Below are positions 8,162 through 18,965 of a stretch of DNA of 64,000 nt, one piece after another (within the stretch, counting starts at the first letter, position 1; the number at the start of each line of letters is the position of its first letter). Below the pieces are notes generated by a model. The model did no database searches. It was not told where the DNA came from and worked only from the letters and a program-made list of their open reading frames with translations. Location: positions 62,001-126,000 of the forward strand of contig JAKMFL010000051.1 of assembly GCA_022425485.1 (NCBI GenBank), read 5' to 3'. The translations under genes were made by a program, and so were the position numbers. The DNA is from Alphaproteobacteria bacterium. GTDB lineage: Bacteria > Pseudomonadota > Alphaproteobacteria > Puniceispirillales > Puniceispirillaceae.

Positions 8162-8953
8162 ATGGGTATTTTAGCTGGAAAAAAAGGCCTGATCATGGGG
8201 GTCGCGAATGAGCGATCTGCCGCATGGGGCATTGCTGAAGCTGCCGCCGCAGAAGGGGCAGAACTGGCCTTTACCTATCAGATTGAGGGCTTTAAAAAGC
8301 GCCTTGAGCCACTCGCTGCATCTATTGGCTCAGACATTCTGATAGAATGTGATGTTGCCGCAGAAGACGGTATTAAATCTGCATTTACCCAGCTGCGTGA
8401 ACATTGGGATCAACTAGATTTTGCGGTGCATGCTATTGGCTTTTCCGATAAGTCTGAGCTAAAGGGCGCTTATTACAACACCAGCCGGGATAATTTTGAG
8501 CAAACTATGCTCGTATCTGCCTTTTCTTTTACCGAATTAGCAGCAGAAGCCCGCCATATGATGCCGCAAACAGGCGGCGCCTTGCTGACCCTATCGTATT
8601 TAGGCGGGGTACGCACGACACCAAATTATAACGTGATGGGCGTGGCCAAAGCTGCATTAGAAGCCTCCACGCGCTATTTGGCTGTGGATTTGGGGCGCAG
8701 CAATATCAGGGTGAATACCTTGTCAGCAGGACCAATGCGTACCCTTGCAGGCTCAGCTATTACTGGCGCACGTCATATTTTTCGCCATTCCGAAGAACAA
8801 GCCCCTCTTAAACGTAATCCAGATATTCAGGAAGTTGGCAGGGCAGCTGCCTATCTTCTATCCGATCTGGCCTCTGGCGTAACCGGCGAGACGCATTATG
8901 TGGATGGGGGCTATCACCATATTGGTGTGCCCGCTGAAATTACCGACGGTTAA
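8162..8953 (+). CDS. fabI: Enoyl-ACP reductase
   Basis: NADH-dependent enoyl-ACP reductase of the short-chain dehydrogenase superfamily, 263 residues, which completes each fatty acid elongation cycle. The N-terminus has the FabI-type nucleotide loop GVANERSAAWGIA. The catalytic residues Tyr156 and Lys163 are in YNVMGVAK (Y-x6-K spacing), with a second conserved Tyr at 146. The C-terminus DGGYHHIGVP is typical. It is last in fabA-fabB-fabI, 36 bp after fabB, and is followed by a terminator. FabI is the target of triclosan-like inhibitors in the family. Confidence 0.96.
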   Translation: MGILAGKKGLIMGVANERSAAWGIAEAAAAEGAELAFTYQIEGFKKRLEPLAASIGSDILIECDVAAEDGIKSAFTQLREHWDQLDFAVHAIGFSDKSELKGAYYNTSRDNFEQTMLVSAFSFTELAAEARHMMPQTGGALLTLSYLGGVRTTPNYNVMGVAKAALEASTRYLAVDLGRSNIRVNTLSAGPMRTLAGSAITGARHIFRHSEEQAPLKRNPDIQEVGRAAAYLLSDLASGVTGETHYVDGGYHHIGVPAEITDG

Positions 8954-8973
8954 GATAATCGCAGATAGCTAAA

Positions 8974-9018
8974 TGAAAAAAGCCGCCCAGCATAGTCCCT
9001 GCTGAGCGGCTCTTTTTT
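8974..9018. terminator. Bidirectional terminator between fabI and pnp
   Basis: A 12-bp stem AGCCGCCCAGCA / TGCTGAGCGGCT (one mismatch on +, a G-U pair on -) with a 7-base loop. T-runs follow on both sides: TCTTTTTT on the plus strand and TTTTTTCATTT on the minus strand. It sits between the convergent 3' ends of fabI and pnp and should stop both. Confidence 0.85.
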
Positions 9019-9038
9019 AAAGATATATTATCTAAAGG

Positions 9039-11156
9039 TTAAGCATCCTCGCCCTGATCTGTTTCTAGATCAGCGCCTGTTTCCTGATCTACCCGCTTCA
9101 TAGACAGCTTCACCTTACCGCGGTCATCAAAACCGATAACTTTCACCTTCACCATGTCACCTTCTTTGCAGACATCTGTGGTTTGGGCTACGCGCTCATT
9201 CTTCATCTCTGAGATATGTACAAGACCATCGCGTGCGCCAAGGAAGTTTACAAAGGCGCCAAAATCAACGGTCTTTACAACCTTACCATCATAGATTACG
9301 CCCAATTCTGGCTCAGCAACGATATCTCTGATACGGGCAATAGCGCCATCACTCGCAGCTTGGCTAATCGCGGCAACAGAAACACTGCCATCATCATCAA
9401 TATCAATTTTTGCCCCTGTTTGCTCAACAATCTCACGAATCATCTTGCCACCCGGTCCAATCACATCTCTGATTTTATCAACAGAGATTTTAAAGGTTGT
9501 GATTTTTGGTGCGGACTCCGCCAGACCATCACGTGCACCCGTTAGCGCTTTACCCATCTCGCCCAGAATATGTAACCGGCCATCACGTGCCTGACCAAGA
9601 GCAATATCCATAATTTCAGGTGTGATAGACGTGATCTTAATATCCATTTGCAAGGCGGTAATCCCTGCATCTGTACCAGCAACCTTAAAGTCCATATCCC
9701 CTAGATGATCTTCATCACCTAAAATATCAGACAGAACAGCATAATCGCTGCCCTCTTTAATGAGACCCATTGCGATACCCGCAATTGGACGCGCTAGAGG
9801 CACCCCTGCATCCATCAGCGCAAGAGAAGTTCCGCATACTGTAGCCATAGAGGACGAGCCGTTTGATTCCGTAATCTCGGACACAGCGCGAATAGTATAA
9901 GGGAATTCTTCTTTCGAAGGCAGAAGCGGGTTAATCGCCCGCCATGCAAGCTTGCCATGGCCAATTTCGCGGCGGCCAGGAGACCCAACACGCCCTGCTT
10001 CACCAACAGAAAATGGCGGGAAATTATAATGCAACATAAAGCGAGAGCGATACTCGCCTGTTAGCGCATCGATCATCTGCTCATCCTGACCCGTCCCAAG
10101 GGTAGAAACCACCAGCGCTTGTGTCTCGCCTCTGGTGAAGAGTGACGAGCCATGTGTGCGCGGCAACATGCCAACTTCGGCAACAATGGGGCGAACTGTT
10201 TTAGTGTCGCGTCCATCAATCCGCTGACCAGTTTTCAAAATAGAAGAGCGGACAATGTCTGCTTCCATTTCTTTAACAATGGAGGATACCAAAACGCCGT
10301 CTGCATCTTCGCCTGCCAGCTCGCTAGCTTCAGCGCGCGCTTCAGCTAATGCTTCCTGACGCGCAGATTTATCGGCAATTTCATAAGCAGCAGCTAGCTT
10401 GCCCGCCAGCCCAGCCAATGTGTCCCGCATTGCCGCTGCTTCTGGGGCTTCTACAGGCAGATCGCGTGGCTCTTTTGCCGCTACTTCTGCCAACTCAATA
10501 ATCGCATCAATAACAGGCTGCATATGCTGGTGACCAAAATTTACAGCCCCCAACATTATTTCTTCAGAAAGCTCTTCTGCTTCTGATTCCACCATCAGCA
10601 CGCCATCTTTTGTACCCGCAACCACCAGATCAAGTCCGGTTTCTTCCATCTCTGATAAGGTTGGGTTTAGGATATATTCACCATCTTTATAGCCAACACG
10701 CGCACCAGCGATTGGGCCAAAGAAAGGCACGCCAGAAAGCGTTAACGCGGCAGACGCACCAATAAGCGCAACAATATCAGAAGCGTTTTCCATATCATGT
10801 GACAGCACGGTACAAATTACCTGTGTCTCGCACTTAAATTCCTTTGGGAATAGGGGGCGGATAGGACGGTCAATCAAGCGGCTCGTTAGCGTTTCATGCT
10901 CAGAAGGTCTGCCTTCGCGCTTGAAAAACCCACCTGGAATTTTACCTGCAGCAAAAGTCTTTTCCTGATAATTTACAGTAAGGGGGAAGAAATCCTGACC
11001 GGGCTTTGCTTTACGTGCTGCAACAGCTGTACAAAGTACGGTGGTCTCCCCCATGCTGGCCATAATGCTGCCATCTGCTTGACGCGCTACCTTGCCAGTT
11101 TCAAGGACGAGGGTCTTTCCCCCCCAATCGATTTCTTTTCTGAATATTTCGAACAT
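9039..11156 (-). CDS. pnp: Polynucleotide phosphorylase
   Basis: PNPase, 705 residues, is a 3'-5' phosphorolytic exoribonuclease and RNA tailing enzyme of the degradosome. It has two RNase PH cores joined by a helical linker; the second carries the [12 protein letters not shown] active-site region. A KH domain follows with [12 protein letters not shown] near 570, and a C-terminal S1 domain with [20 protein letters not shown]. The acidic tail is short. The ATG at 11156 is preceded by an AAGAGAT ribosome site. It lies downstream of rpsO, as in most proteobacteria, with a structured 415-bp spacer. Confidence 0.97.
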   Translation of the reverse strand: MFEIFRKEIDWGGKTLVLETGKVARQADGSIMASMGETTVLCTAVAARKAKPGQDFFPLTVNYQEKTFAAGKIPGGFFKREGRPSEHETLTSRLIDRPIRPLFPKEFKCETQVICTVLSHDMENASDIVALIGASAALTLSGVPFFGPIAGARVGYKDGEYILNPTLSEMEETGLDLVVAGTKDGVLMVESEAEELSEEIMLGAVNFGHQHMQPVIDAIIELAEVAAKEPRDLPVEAPEAAAMRDTLAGLAGKLAAAYEIADKSARQEALAEARAEASELAGEDADGVLVSSIVKEMEADIVRSSILKTGQRIDGRDTKTVRPIVAEVGMLPRTHGSSLFTRGETQALVVSTLGTGQDEQMIDALTGEYRSRFMLHYNFPPFSVGEAGRVGSPGRREIGHGKLAWRAINPLLPSKEEFPYTIRAVSEITESNGSSSMATVCGTSLALMDAGVPLARPIAGIAMGLIKEGSDYAVLSDILGDEDHLGDMDFKVAGTDAGITALQMDIKITSITPEIMDIALGQARDGRLHILGEMGKALTGARDGLAESAPKITTFKISVDKIRDVIGPGGKMIREIVEQTGAKIDIDDDGSVSVAAISQAASDGAIARIRDIVAEPELGVIYDGKVVKTVDFGAFVNFLGARDGLVHISEMKNERVAQTTDVCKEGDMVKVKVIGFDDRGKVKLSMKRVDQETGADLETDQGEDA

Positions 11157-11571
11157 CTAGTTTATCTCTTTTTCCTGTTTCATTCGGTTTATCTATATAA
11201 GTTTAAGGATGAGGTTTAGGCCAGTAAGCGCGGCTTACAACGACCTTCATCTAAAGCTATTGCTGAGAAATTTTGGGGGTGTCACTGGACGTTTATTTGT
11301 CAAAAGACTCTCAGTCTGGTCTTTTACCGCCCGCATTAGGCTTATCTCGCGGTTTTTTCTCAAATACTTTTCATCATCTATCATTTCTGCGAGCAGATAT
11401 GACATGACCGCCAAACAAAAGCAACTAGAATATCAGGCAGTCACACTACGCCAGTTACACGAAACGGGTCTGCAATATGAAGCGCGCTTTAAAAAAACAC
11501 CGCCAGCAGACCCGTTTTGTATATCAATGATTATACTAAATAAGGGGGTTAAAGCTTATGTCAGCACCCTA
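11157..11571 (-). other. rpsO-pnp intergenic leader, 415 bp
   Basis: I see no convincing gene here. A plus-strand open frame covers much of it but has no ribosome site or recognisable family, and it runs into rpsO. On the minus strand this is the pnp leader. It holds a hairpin GTAAGC-CGC-GCTTAC at 11224-11238 and a 12-bp inverted repeat at 11462-11517. In enterobacteria the corresponding leader is cut by RNase III and mediates pnp autoregulation, so these structures are candidates for that role. Confidence 0.6.
11462..11517 (-). promoter_or_regulatory. 12-bp perfect inverted repeat between rpsO and pnp
   Basis: The arms AAACGGGTCTGC (11462-11473) and GCAGACCCGTTT (11506-11517) are exact complements around a 32-base loop. 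The loop itself contains the palindrome AAGCGCGCTT (11480-11489). Transcribed from rpsO towards pnp it would make a long, stable stem, either an RNase III-type processing site or an attenuator. No proper U-run follows on the minus strand, so a simple terminator is less likely. Confidence 0.6.
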
Positions 11572-11841
11572 TTAACGGCGTAGACCCAGCTTTTCGATAA
11601 GCCCTTTATAGGCAGCTTCATCGCCTGAACGGATATAATCCAACAGGTGGCGACGCTGACCAACCATCTTCAAAAGACCACGCCGTGACGCAAAATCTTT
11701 TTTATGGGTTTTCAGATGTTCCGTCAGATAAATAATACGGTCTGTCAGGATAGCGACCTGAACCGCTGCTGACCCTGAATCATTTGCACCCTTGCCAAAA
11801 GCCGAAATGAGCTCAGCTTTGCGTTCCTTGGTAATCGACAT
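11572..11841 (-). CDS. rpsO: 30S ribosomal protein S15
   Basis: S15, 89 residues, full length. It is a primary 16S rRNA binding protein of the small-subunit platform. Family hallmarks are the N-terminal [16 protein letters not shown], the central [19 protein letters not shown] and the [14 protein letters not shown] segment. The ATG follows GGAG with 6-base spacing. It sits between truB and pnp, the usual order. Confidence 0.98.
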   Translation of the reverse strand: MSITKERKAELISAFGKGANDSGSAAVQVAILTDRIIYLTEHLKTHKKDFASRRGLLKMVGQRRHLLDYIRSGDEAAYKGLIEKLGLRR

Positions 11842-11885
11842 CGCATACTCCTTAATGCTAGCGCTGCGCTTTAAACACAGCTTGG

Positions 11886-12869
11886 TTATAAATTAAGCAC
11901 GCGTAAGGGCGATAAAACATCATCTTCAATTTCTACCAGCGCCACCGGACGCTTATCAAAAACAGCTATCGCTCTGTATGGGTGCTCCTTGTCATTTAAA
12001 TCTGCAAACGTTTGGCGTAAAAGGGCTTGGCGTTCTGGATCTAGTGACAATCTCTGACCAAATCGAAGCCGGGTGGCTTCTGTGTCTGTTAGGGCTACTG
12101 CCGGGATGTCGTCCAGCACAGTCATAATTGACAAAATCTGATCAGATGCGGGCGAACCTTGCCCTATTTTTTGCAGGAAATCTAGTGAAATCGCATCCTC
12201 AATAGGAAATTTCCCCACCGAACGGCGCTCTAGGGCCGTCACATAAGCAGCCGTTCCCAAAGCCCGGCCAATATCACGTGCTAACGCACGTATATAAGCC
12301 CCTTTGCCGCAATGCACTTCAAAATGTGCCGCATCCGCCTCGGCCGATAATAGGTTTAGCTTATCAATGCGAATTTTACGCGCCGCCAGAAGCGGAACTT
12401 CTGTAGCTGATGACGCAGGCCCCTTACCATCAGCAGCTTTATCGCGTGACCTAGCTAGCGCATAAGCACGCTTGCCTTGTACTTTCACAGCCGAATAATC
12501 AGGGGGAATTTGGTCTATCATGCCTGTAAATTCAGGCAAAATATCAATAATATCTTCTGCGGCCGGAATATGTGTTGAGGTGCGCGTTATTTCACCTTCA
12601 GCGTCATCTGTCTGTGTCTCAGCGCCCCATTTAACCGAAAAGTGATAGGATTTCTCAGCAGTCATTACATAGGAAATTGTCTTGGTGGCTTCGCCTAAGG
12701 CGATCGGCAAAACACCGCTAGCAAGCGGGTCAAGCGTGCCTGCATGACCTGTTTTCACCCCGTCAAAATGGCGTTTCACAAGTGCGACGACTTTAGCAGA
12801 GCTAATGCCAGCAGGTTTATTGATGGAAAGCCAGCCATGGGGGCCGGGGGCTATATGCATATCTGACAA
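11886..12869 (-). CDS. truB: tRNA pseudouridine-55 synthase
   Basis: TruB, 327 residues, converts U55 of the T-loop in tRNAs to pseudouridine. The catalytic Asp is at 47 within [14 protein letters not shown]. The N-terminal [12 protein letters not shown] and the RNA-binding [16 protein letters not shown] segment are typical. The start is a TTG at 12869, spaced 5 bases from AAGG; an ATG three codons in (12860) is a possible alternative. It lies 7 bp after rbfA in the nusA-infB operon. Confidence 0.95.
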   Translation of the reverse strand: MSDMHIAPGPHGWLSINKPAGISSAKVVALVKRHFDGVKTGHAGTLDPLASGVLPIALGEATKTISYVMTAEKSYHFSVKWGAETQTDDAEGEITRTSTHIPAAEDIIDILPEFTGMIDQIPPDYSAVKVQGKRAYALARSRDKAADGKGPASSATEVPLLAARKIRIDKLNLLSAEADAAHFEVHCGKGAYIRALARDIGRALGTAAYVTALERRSVGKFPIEDAISLDFLQKIGQGSPASDQILSIMTVLDDIPAVALTDTEATRLRFGQRLSLDPERQALLRQTFADLNDKEHPYRAIAVFDKRPVALVEIEDDVLSPLRVLNL

Positions 12870-12876
12870 CTCTGCC

Positions 12877-13260
12877 TTAGTCCTTTGAGCTTATGCCAGA
12901 GAAAAGCCGGGCCATTCTATCTGCAGTATCATAGGAATCATCACGCACAAATTTAAAATTAGGCAGACGGCGTAGATGCACCCGCTTGGCAACCTCGTGG
13001 CGCAGTACTGGCGCATATTGATTTAGCAGGGGCAGAACCATATCCATGTCCTGTCCACCGAGGGTCATCACATAAACGCGTGCGAAACTCAAATCTGGAC
13101 TAACCGATACTTCTGATACCGTTATAGACACTGAATCTAGTGCTGGAATATGTGTTTCCTGCCGCATTAAAATAGAGGCAAGATGGTGACGTAAATCTTC
13201 ACCTACCCGCAATTGACGTTGGCTAGGCTCGGCACCGGATGATTTTGATTTTTGCACCAT
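12877..13260 (-). CDS. rbfA: Ribosome-binding factor A
   Basis: RbfA, 127 residues, a KH-like factor that binds immature 30S subunits during 16S rRNA processing and cold adaptation. Recognised by EDLRHHLASILMRQETHIP at the N-terminus, VTVSEVSVSPDLSFARVYV-like strands (here ITVSEVSVSPDLSFARVYV) and the C-terminal LRHEVAKRVHLRRLPNFKF. It sits between infB and truB, its usual place. Confidence 0.95.
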   Translation of the reverse strand: MVQKSKSSGAEPSQRQLRVGEDLRHHLASILMRQETHIPALDSVSITVSEVSVSPDLSFARVYVMTLGGQDMDMVLPLLNQYAPVLRHEVAKRVHLRRLPNFKFVRDDSYDTADRMARLFSGISSKD

Positions 13261-13334
13261 AATAGCTCTGCCTGCCTCTGGTATCTTTCCTTTGGCATCT
13301 TTATCTTACCGAGTATTCACGCAACAAAAAAACC

Positions 13335-15893
13335 TTAGTCAAGGGTACGCGCAATTTCCTTTACTTCGAAACATTCGATCATATCCCCTTCTTGAATATC
13401 GGAATAATTATCGAATGCCATACCGCATTCCATACCATCGCGGACGTCTTTAACTTCATCTTTAAAGCGCCGCAGCGTTTTCAGGCTGCCTTCATGAATA
13501 ACCACATTATCCCGCAGCAATCTGACCTTACAGCCCCGCTTGATAATGCCTTCGGTAACCATACAACCGGCCACTTTGCCTTGCTTGGAAACCGAAAAGA
13601 CTTGTCTGATCTCAGCATAGCCAATAAAGCTTTCTTGCTGTTCTGGACTCAGCAGGCCGCCCATCGCGCCCTTCACTTCGTCAATCAGCTCATAGATAAT
13701 GGAATGATAGCGTATCTCAATGCCGTCTCGTTTTGCTAGATCGCGCGCCTGTGGGATGGCACGCACATTAAAGCCAACAACCATCGCGCTTGATGCCGCT
13801 GCAAGAGATACATCTGATTCAGAAATTGCCCCTACACCGCCAGTTAGAATACGCACCCGCACCTGCTCAGTTGCGAGCTTATCAAACGCGGCACGAATAG
13901 CTTCAAGAGAGCCATGCACATCTGTTTTAATTACCACTGGCAGTTCTTCTGCCTCACCAGCTGCGATAGCGGTAAGCATCTGTTCAACAGAACCGCGTGC
14001 TGAAATAGCCGCTTCTTTGTCCCGGTTGCGGCGCTTACGATATTCAGCAATTTCACGCGCCCGTGATTCTGTTTCCACAACCACAAACATATCGCCTGAC
14101 ATAGGGGTGCCATTTAGACCCAGAATTTCAACCGGCTGACCAGGTAGCGCTTCTTTTAGCTGTTTACCGCGTTCATTCAAAAGCGCACGTACACGCCCTG
14201 ATTCGGCGCCAGATACAAAAATGTCCCCGATTTGCAGCGTGCCGCGCTGTACCAGCACAGTCGCAACTGACCCGCGGCCACGTTCGACCTTAGCTTCGAT
14301 AACACTGCCCTCTGCAGCCCGGTTTGGATTGGCTTTTAGCTCCAGCAATTCTGCTTGCAGCATAATAGCTTCTTCTAGCTTATCCAGACCTGCCCCTGTA
14401 TGCGCAGATACATCTACACATAATACATCGCCGCCAAAATCTTCGGTGATAATCTCATGCTGCAATAAATCACTTCTAACGCGCTTTGGATCTGCTTCTG
14501 GCTTATCGCACTTATTCACAGCAACAATAACCGGGCACCCCGCCGCTTTAGCATGATTAATCGCTTCGATGGTTTGCGCTTTTACAGAATCGTCCGCCGC
14601 AACAACCAACACCACAATATCTGTCGTGCTTGCACCGCGAAGACGCATTTCGGTAAAGGCTTCGTGACCAGGTGTATCAATAAAGGTGATCAGATTGGCA
14701 GCCTTTGTTTCAATTTGATACGCGCCGATATGCTGGGTAATGCCGCCAGACTCGCCGCCCGCCACATCGGTTGCCCGAATAGCATCTAGCAAGCTCGTCT
14801 TACCGTGATCAACATGGCCCATGACGGTAACAACCGGCGGGCGGGCGCGCAAATCAGCTTCACTATCTTCCTCGCCAGACAGACCTTCTTCAACATCTGA
14901 ATCTGACACGCGTTGAACTTTGTGACCGAATTCCAAGGTTACCAGTTCCGCAGTTTCCGCATCAATTGTCTGCGTAACTGTAGCCATAATACCTTGCTTC
15001 ATCAGCTCTTTGACGACATCTGCGGCACGCTCAGCCATACGGTTTGCCAATTCCTGAACCGTAATCATATCTGGAATAACGACATCGCGAACTTGTTTTA
15101 CCTGCGGCTGGCTTTCCCGCATACGCGCTTTTTCCCGCTGACGTCTGACCGATGCTAGGGAACGCTGGCGTCCATCACCATCTGACAGCGCCTGAGATAT
15201 GGTCATTTTGCCTGAACGTCTGCGGTCGCTATCACGCTTTACAGGTGCTGGCCGCATTGGTGTTTCAGATTCGTTTGTTTTACGACGCCCTCTTGCAGGC
15301 GCGTCCTCACGAATAGGCGGTGGGCCTTTTGCCTGAACATCTGGTTCTTGCTGGCGCGTTTTGGCCTGACGGGCAGCATTTTCAGCCGCCAGTTTTTCGG
15401 TTTCAGTCTGGCGCTGGGCAACAGCCTGTTTTTCTATCTCCTCTAGTTCTGCTAGTTCTGCGCGGCGGCGTGCTTCGCCTGGGTCTAATATTTCGACCTC
15501 TTCAACAGCTATATTGTCTTCCGCCGGCGCGGCCGCATCAGCTGGCACCTCACTATTGGCATCTTTGGTCTTTGTCAGCCCTTCTTGCAGGACTTTCATC
15601 CGGTTAGCACGCTCTTGTGCAGTTAAACGGTCATCACCCTGCTGGGTTTGATTATCTGGCGCTGGGGTTGCTTCTTCAACAGGTGCCGCAGGGGCAGGCG
15701 TATTAGGCTGGGCTGGGCGCACATTAGCACCGCCGACCCGCTTGCGCCGAACTTCCACCTGCACCGTTTTACCACGACCAGAACCAACCATTCCGCCGCG
15801 AAGATTTGCAGGGTCAACTGCGCCGCCACCGAGTGAAAGCTTGCCACTTCCTGACAGGCTTAGTTTCTTCGGCTTGTTCGTTTCTTCACTCAT
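13335..15893 (-). CDS. infB: Translation initiation factor IF-2
   Basis: IF-2, about 852 residues, is the GTPase that brings initiator tRNA to the 30S subunit and promotes subunit joining. The long charged N-terminal part carries the alphaproteobacterial IF2-associated segment [20 protein letters not shown]. The G domain then has GHVDHGKTS (G1), DTPGHEAF (G3) and NKCDKP (G4), followed by domains II-IV. The ATG at 15893 ([15 protein letters not shown]) is chosen over an upstream in-frame start because GGAAAGG lies 8 bases before it and homologues begin this way. Confidence 0.97.
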   Translation of the reverse strand: MSEETNKPKKLSLSGSGKLSLGGGAVDPANLRGGMVGSGRGKTVQVEVRRKRVGGANVRPAQPNTPAPAAPVEEATPAPDNQTQQGDDRLTAQERANRMKVLQEGLTKTKDANSEVPADAAAPAEDNIAVEEVEILDPGEARRRAELAELEEIEKQAVAQRQTETEKLAAENAARQAKTRQQEPDVQAKGPPPIREDAPARGRRKTNESETPMRPAPVKRDSDRRRSGKMTISQALSDGDGRQRSLASVRRQREKARMRESQPQVKQVRDVVIPDMITVQELANRMAERAADVVKELMKQGIMATVTQTIDAETAELVTLEFGHKVQRVSDSDVEEGLSGEEDSEADLRARPPVVTVMGHVDHGKTSLLDAIRATDVAGGESGGITQHIGAYQIETKAANLITFIDTPGHEAFTEMRLRGASTTDIVVLVVAADDSVKAQTIEAINHAKAAGCPVIVAVNKCDKPEADPKRVRSDLLQHEIITEDFGGDVLCVDVSAHTGAGLDKLEEAIMLQAELLELKANPNRAAEGSVIEAKVERGRGSVATVLVQRGTLQIGDIFVSGAESGRVRALLNERGKQLKEALPGQPVEILGLNGTPMSGDMFVVVETESRAREIAEYRKRRNRDKEAAISARGSVEQMLTAIAAGEAEELPVVIKTDVHGSLEAIRAAFDKLATEQVRVRILTGGVGAISESDVSLAAASSAMVVGFNVRAIPQARDLAKRDGIEIRYHSIIYELIDEVKGAMGGLLSPEQQESFIGYAEIRQVFSVSKQGKVAGCMVTEGIIKRGCKVRLLRDNVVIHEGSLKTLRRFKDEVKDVRDGMECGMAFDNYSDIQEGDMIECFEVKEIARTLD

Positions 15894-16021
15894 TGATGAC
15901 CTTTCCCGTTCAGCTTTCCCAAGACACCCCAAACGTTGGAGTAAAAGGGTATCTGGATTTCAGCTTCTCGCACCATTATGCATGGTAATACACCTGCTTG
16001 CCCCTAAATGACAAGCTTTCC

Positions 16022-16669
16022 TCACGACCTATTCTCTTGTTTTTGCGTTTGCGTTACTGCCCGCCACCGCGCCAAATCTACCAAAAGCGCATCTATCTGC
16101 TTTTCCTCTGATGAATGGCTTGCCTGTAATACACCAGCATAAGCCAGTGATTCAACGCCTGCGATATGTCCCAAAATGTGGGCAGGTATAGATTTCTCGC
16201 ACCAACTAGGCTGTACTAACTGTTGCAGGGATGCGGCCTCGCGCTGGCTTGCATCATCGGCAATTAAAAGTCCATCTAGGCGTGATGCCGCCATTTCCAG
16301 CTTGCCGCGACCTGTAATCAGTAAACCACTTTTCCGCATTAAACTCATTCGGCTAATCAGAATTTGTGTTAACTGGCCGCCTAGCAGGTCAATAAACCCA
16401 TCTTTTATTTTAACAGGATGGCGCAGAAACCTTGTGAACAGGTTCTTTGATATCGCTGTTTCCAGATGCTGTTTTTCAGCTTTAACCCAAGCGCCACGTC
16501 CCCCAAGCCGGCCATAAATATCGGCAACCAGCTCTCCTTCTGGGCTAGCGACAAAACGAATTAGGTTCTCTTTTTCAAAAGATTGACCTGTGGCCAAACA
16601 GCGCCGCAGACTAGCCGCCTGTGCGGCCGCCTCGCGGTGTTCTAAAGATGGCGCTGCCCGTTTCATCAT
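16022..16669 (-). CDS. YlxR-family (DUF448) RNA-binding protein with L7Ae-like domain
   Basis: A 215-residue protein. The N-terminal 95 or so residues are the YlxR/DUF448 fold, with RRCLATGQSFEKENLIRFV and YGRLGGRGAWV. The rest resembles an L7Ae/S12e-like RNA-binding domain (MRKSGLLITGRGKLE, LDGLLIADDAS). It lies between nusA and infB, as YlxR proteins do almost everywhere, and is thought to bind RNA or nucleoid DNA. The two-domain form is the common alphaproteobacterial version. The start is the first of two tandem ATGs. Confidence 0.88.
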   Translation of the reverse strand: MMKRAAPSLEHREAAAQAASLRRCLATGQSFEKENLIRFVASPEGELVADIYGRLGGRGAWVKAEKQHLETAISKNLFTRFLRHPVKIKDGFIDLLGGQLTQILISRMSLMRKSGLLITGRGKLEMAASRLDGLLIADDASQREAASLQQLVQPSWCEKSIPAHILGHIAGVESLAYAGVLQASHSSEEKQIDALLVDLARWRAVTQTQKQENRS

Positions 16670-16696
16670 AAATGCCTATCAGCTCTTTTCCTAACA

Positions 16697-18316
16697 TTAC
16701 TGAACGTCATCTGCAGATGCAGATGGCTCTTCTTCAGACCCCTCGGGGCTGGCTTCGGTAGCCGCTTCATTGGCAGCTTCATTGCCAGCTTCGGTAGCCG
16801 CTTCATTGGCAGCATCCTCTTCGGCAAACCAATGCGCACGCGCAGCCATAATAATGTCGCCAGCAGCAGCTTCATCTTCGATGCCATGCTCACCCAATAA
16901 TTCCAGAAGCTCTTCGCTATCCAACTCAGCCAAATCATCCAGACATAAAACTTTGTTTTCTGCGAGTGTCAGCACCATCGACAGGCTTAGATATTCAGCC
17001 TCTTTCAAATCATCTTGTACTTTTAGCTTAGTAAGCTCTTCGGTAATCCGCTTCGCCTCAGCTTCTGAGAACTCAACCGCACGATTTAGAAGCTCACCAG
17101 CGATGTCTTCATCAAAACCTTGGATAGTGGCCAGCTCTGACACAGGTGTTGCAACGATATCATCAATAGAAACAAAGCCTTCAGCAACAAGAAGATGCGC
17201 AATGACATCATCAATATTCAGAGCTTCAATAAAGCGGGCTGAACGCGTTTTGAACTCTTCTTGACGGCGCTCAGATTCTTCAGCCTCAGTAAGAATATCA
17301 ATATACCAGCCTGTGAGTTGCGAGGCGAGGCGCACATTCTGTCCGCGTCGGCCAATTGCCAAGCTTAGCTGCTCATCAGGCACAACCACTTCAACACGGC
17401 CCGCCACTTCATCAACCACTACCTTTGCAACTTCTGCAGGTGCAAGCGCGTTCACGATGAACGTGACCGGGTCTTCTGAAAATGGAATGATCTCAATTTT
17501 CTCACCCTGAAGCTCGCCGACCACCGCCTGGACACGGCTACCCCTCAAGCCCACACAGGCGCCCACAGGATCAATAGACTGGTCGCGTGATAGCACAGAA
17601 ATTTTTGCTCTACTTCCCGGTTCTCTTGCGACGGCCTTAATCTCGATAATACCATCATAAATTTCAGGAACTTCCTGCGTAAAGAGCTTAGCCATAAAGT
17701 CATTGGCTGACCTAGAGAGGAAAATTTGCGGGCCCCGCACTTCTTCACGAACATCCACAATATAAGCGCGCACCCGGTCCCCTTGATTCAGGTTTTCGCG
17801 CGGGATCATCTCTTCGCGGCGCATCACCCCTTCGGCGCGGCCTAAATCAATCGTCACAGAATAGCTTTCTGCACGCTTCACGGTACCAAGTACAATCTCG
17901 CCAACCCGGTGTTTATATTCTTCGTACTGACGCGCACGCTCAGCCTCACGCACTTTTTGCGAGATAACTTGCTTAGCCGTTTGCGCGGCAATGCGGCCAA
18001 ATTCAATCGGCGGTAGCGGCTGTTTAAGGAACTCACCCGCCTCTAGCTCATGTTTACGACCTTCTTCTAGGCCCATTTGTGTTGCATCATTTTCGACTTC
18101 TTCGACAACTTCTGTCCATCTCTCTAGCTGGATAGAACCAGATTTACGGTCGATCATTGCCCGGATATCGCGGTCATGGCCATATTTTGAACGGCCAGCC
18201 TTTTGAATGGCTTCTTCCATCGCTGCAATGACTTCTTCACGTTCGATAGATTTCTCGCGCGCAACCACATCGGCGATTTGCAACAATTCCAGACCGGGGA
18301 TTGAAGATGTATCCAT
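16697..18316 (-). CDS. nusA: Transcription factor NusA
   Basis: NusA, 539 residues, binds RNA polymerase and controls pausing, termination and antitermination. The N-terminal RNAP-binding domain is followed by an S1 domain near 135-200 (GEIVLGTVKRAESYSVTIDLG). Two KH domains follow, with GACVGLRGSRVQAVVGEL and IGRRGQNVRLASQL. The C-terminus has acidic helix-hairpin-helix repeats, then a disordered Ala/Glu/Asn tail made by a 36-bp duplication (see repeat). The ATG lies 5 bp after rimP. Confidence 0.97.
   Translation of the reverse strand: MDTSSIPGLELLQIADVVAREKSIEREEVIAAMEEAIQKAGRSKYGHDRDIRAMIDRKSGSIQLERWTEVVEEVENDATQMGLEEGRKHELEAGEFLKQPLPPIEFGRIAAQTAKQVISQKVREAERARQYEEYKHRVGEIVLGTVKRAESYSVTIDLGRAEGVMRREEMIPRENLNQGDRVRAYIVDVREEVRGPQIFLSRSANDFMAKLFTQEVPEIYDGIIEIKAVAREPGSRAKISVLSRDQSIDPVGACVGLRGSRVQAVVGELQGEKIEIIPFSEDPVTFIVNALAPAEVAKVVVDEVAGRVEVVVPDEQLSLAIGRRGQNVRLASQLTGWYIDILTEAEESERRQEEFKTRSARFIEALNIDDVIAHLLVAEGFVSIDDIVATPVSELATIQGFDEDIAGELLNRAVEFSEAEAKRITEELTKLKVQDDLKEAEYLSLSMVLTLAENKVLCLDDLAELDSEELLELLGEHGIEDEAAAGDIIMAARAHWFAEEDAANEAATEAGNEAANEAATEASPEGSEEEPSASADDVQ
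16752..16813 (-). repeat. Direct repeat in nusA tail, 26 bp identical, offset 36 bp
   Basis: Bases 16752-16777 and 16788-16813 are identical. The 36-bp period keeps frame and encodes duplicated AANEAATEA stretches in the disordered C-terminus of NusA. Confidence 0.9.
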
Positions 18317-18321
18317 TTGAC

Positions 18322-18855
18322 CTAAGCCTCTTCTTTATTATTCCGCGCCTGCTTTAATGTTCTTGCAGGCTGTTTTTGGGTTGAAAAAAATTCTGTTGGA
18401 TCGATTTTCGCAGTATCAATTTGATCAAGCGAAGCGCTTACACGGCCCGTCGCTGTTTCAACATGGATGACGCCATCATCATCTATGCCAACAAGGCGAC
18501 CACGATAGCGCTTCTGACCTTCAAGCATTTGTTTTAGCGTTATTTTTACAAGCTCACCTGCAAAACGGGCAAAATCTTTTTGCCGCGTCAATGGCCTATC
18601 CATCCCTGGAGAGCTGATTTCTAGCTGATAGGCATCCGATATCGGATCCTCAACATCCAGAACGGCCGATAGGTGGCGGCTAATAATGGCGCAATCCTCA
18701 ACTGTCATTTCGCGCAAATCCACCGGTTCTGCCATTATCTGAAGCTGGCCACGCGTAGATTTGCCCGCACCACCCGCATAGCGGATGCGCACACACTCAA
18801 AGCCCAAATCAGCAAGGGCAGGTTCAATAAGCTGTTCCAGTTTTTGCGGTATCAT
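18322..18855 (-). CDS. rimP: Ribosome maturation factor RimP
   Basis: RimP, 177 residues, is needed for 30S maturation. The N-terminal domain has LIEPALADLGFECVRIRY and VEDCAIISRHLSAVLDVEDP. The mid-protein YQLEISSPGMDRPLTRQKDF is the family signature, and an SH3-like C-terminal domain follows. It is first in the rimP-nusA-ylxR-infB-rbfA-truB-rpsO-pnp operon. The promoter must lie in the A/T-rich 18856-18960 region, where I see no clear consensus boxes. Confidence 0.95.
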   Translation of the reverse strand: MIPQKLEQLIEPALADLGFECVRIRYAGGAGKSTRGQLQIMAEPVDLREMTVEDCAIISRHLSAVLDVEDPISDAYQLEISSPGMDRPLTRQKDFARFAGELVKITLKQMLEGQKRYRGRLVGIDDDGVIHVETATGRVSASLDQIDTAKIDPTEFFSTQKQPARTLKQARNNKEEA

Positions 18856-18965
18856 CGCTTAAAATCATCGCCTAAATTGTAGGTTTCTTATAAAAATAAC
18901 ATTTGTTTTTGCCTCATAAGCAAACACCCAAATTATGGCTCTATACTAGCGGGTAATAGGCAATA

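Noticed and set aside
11209-11583. 124-codon plus-strand open frame between pnp and rpsO
   Set aside because: No ribosome site, no recognisable family, odd composition, and it runs into the rpsO 3' end and contains the inverted repeat. Better explained as structured leader.
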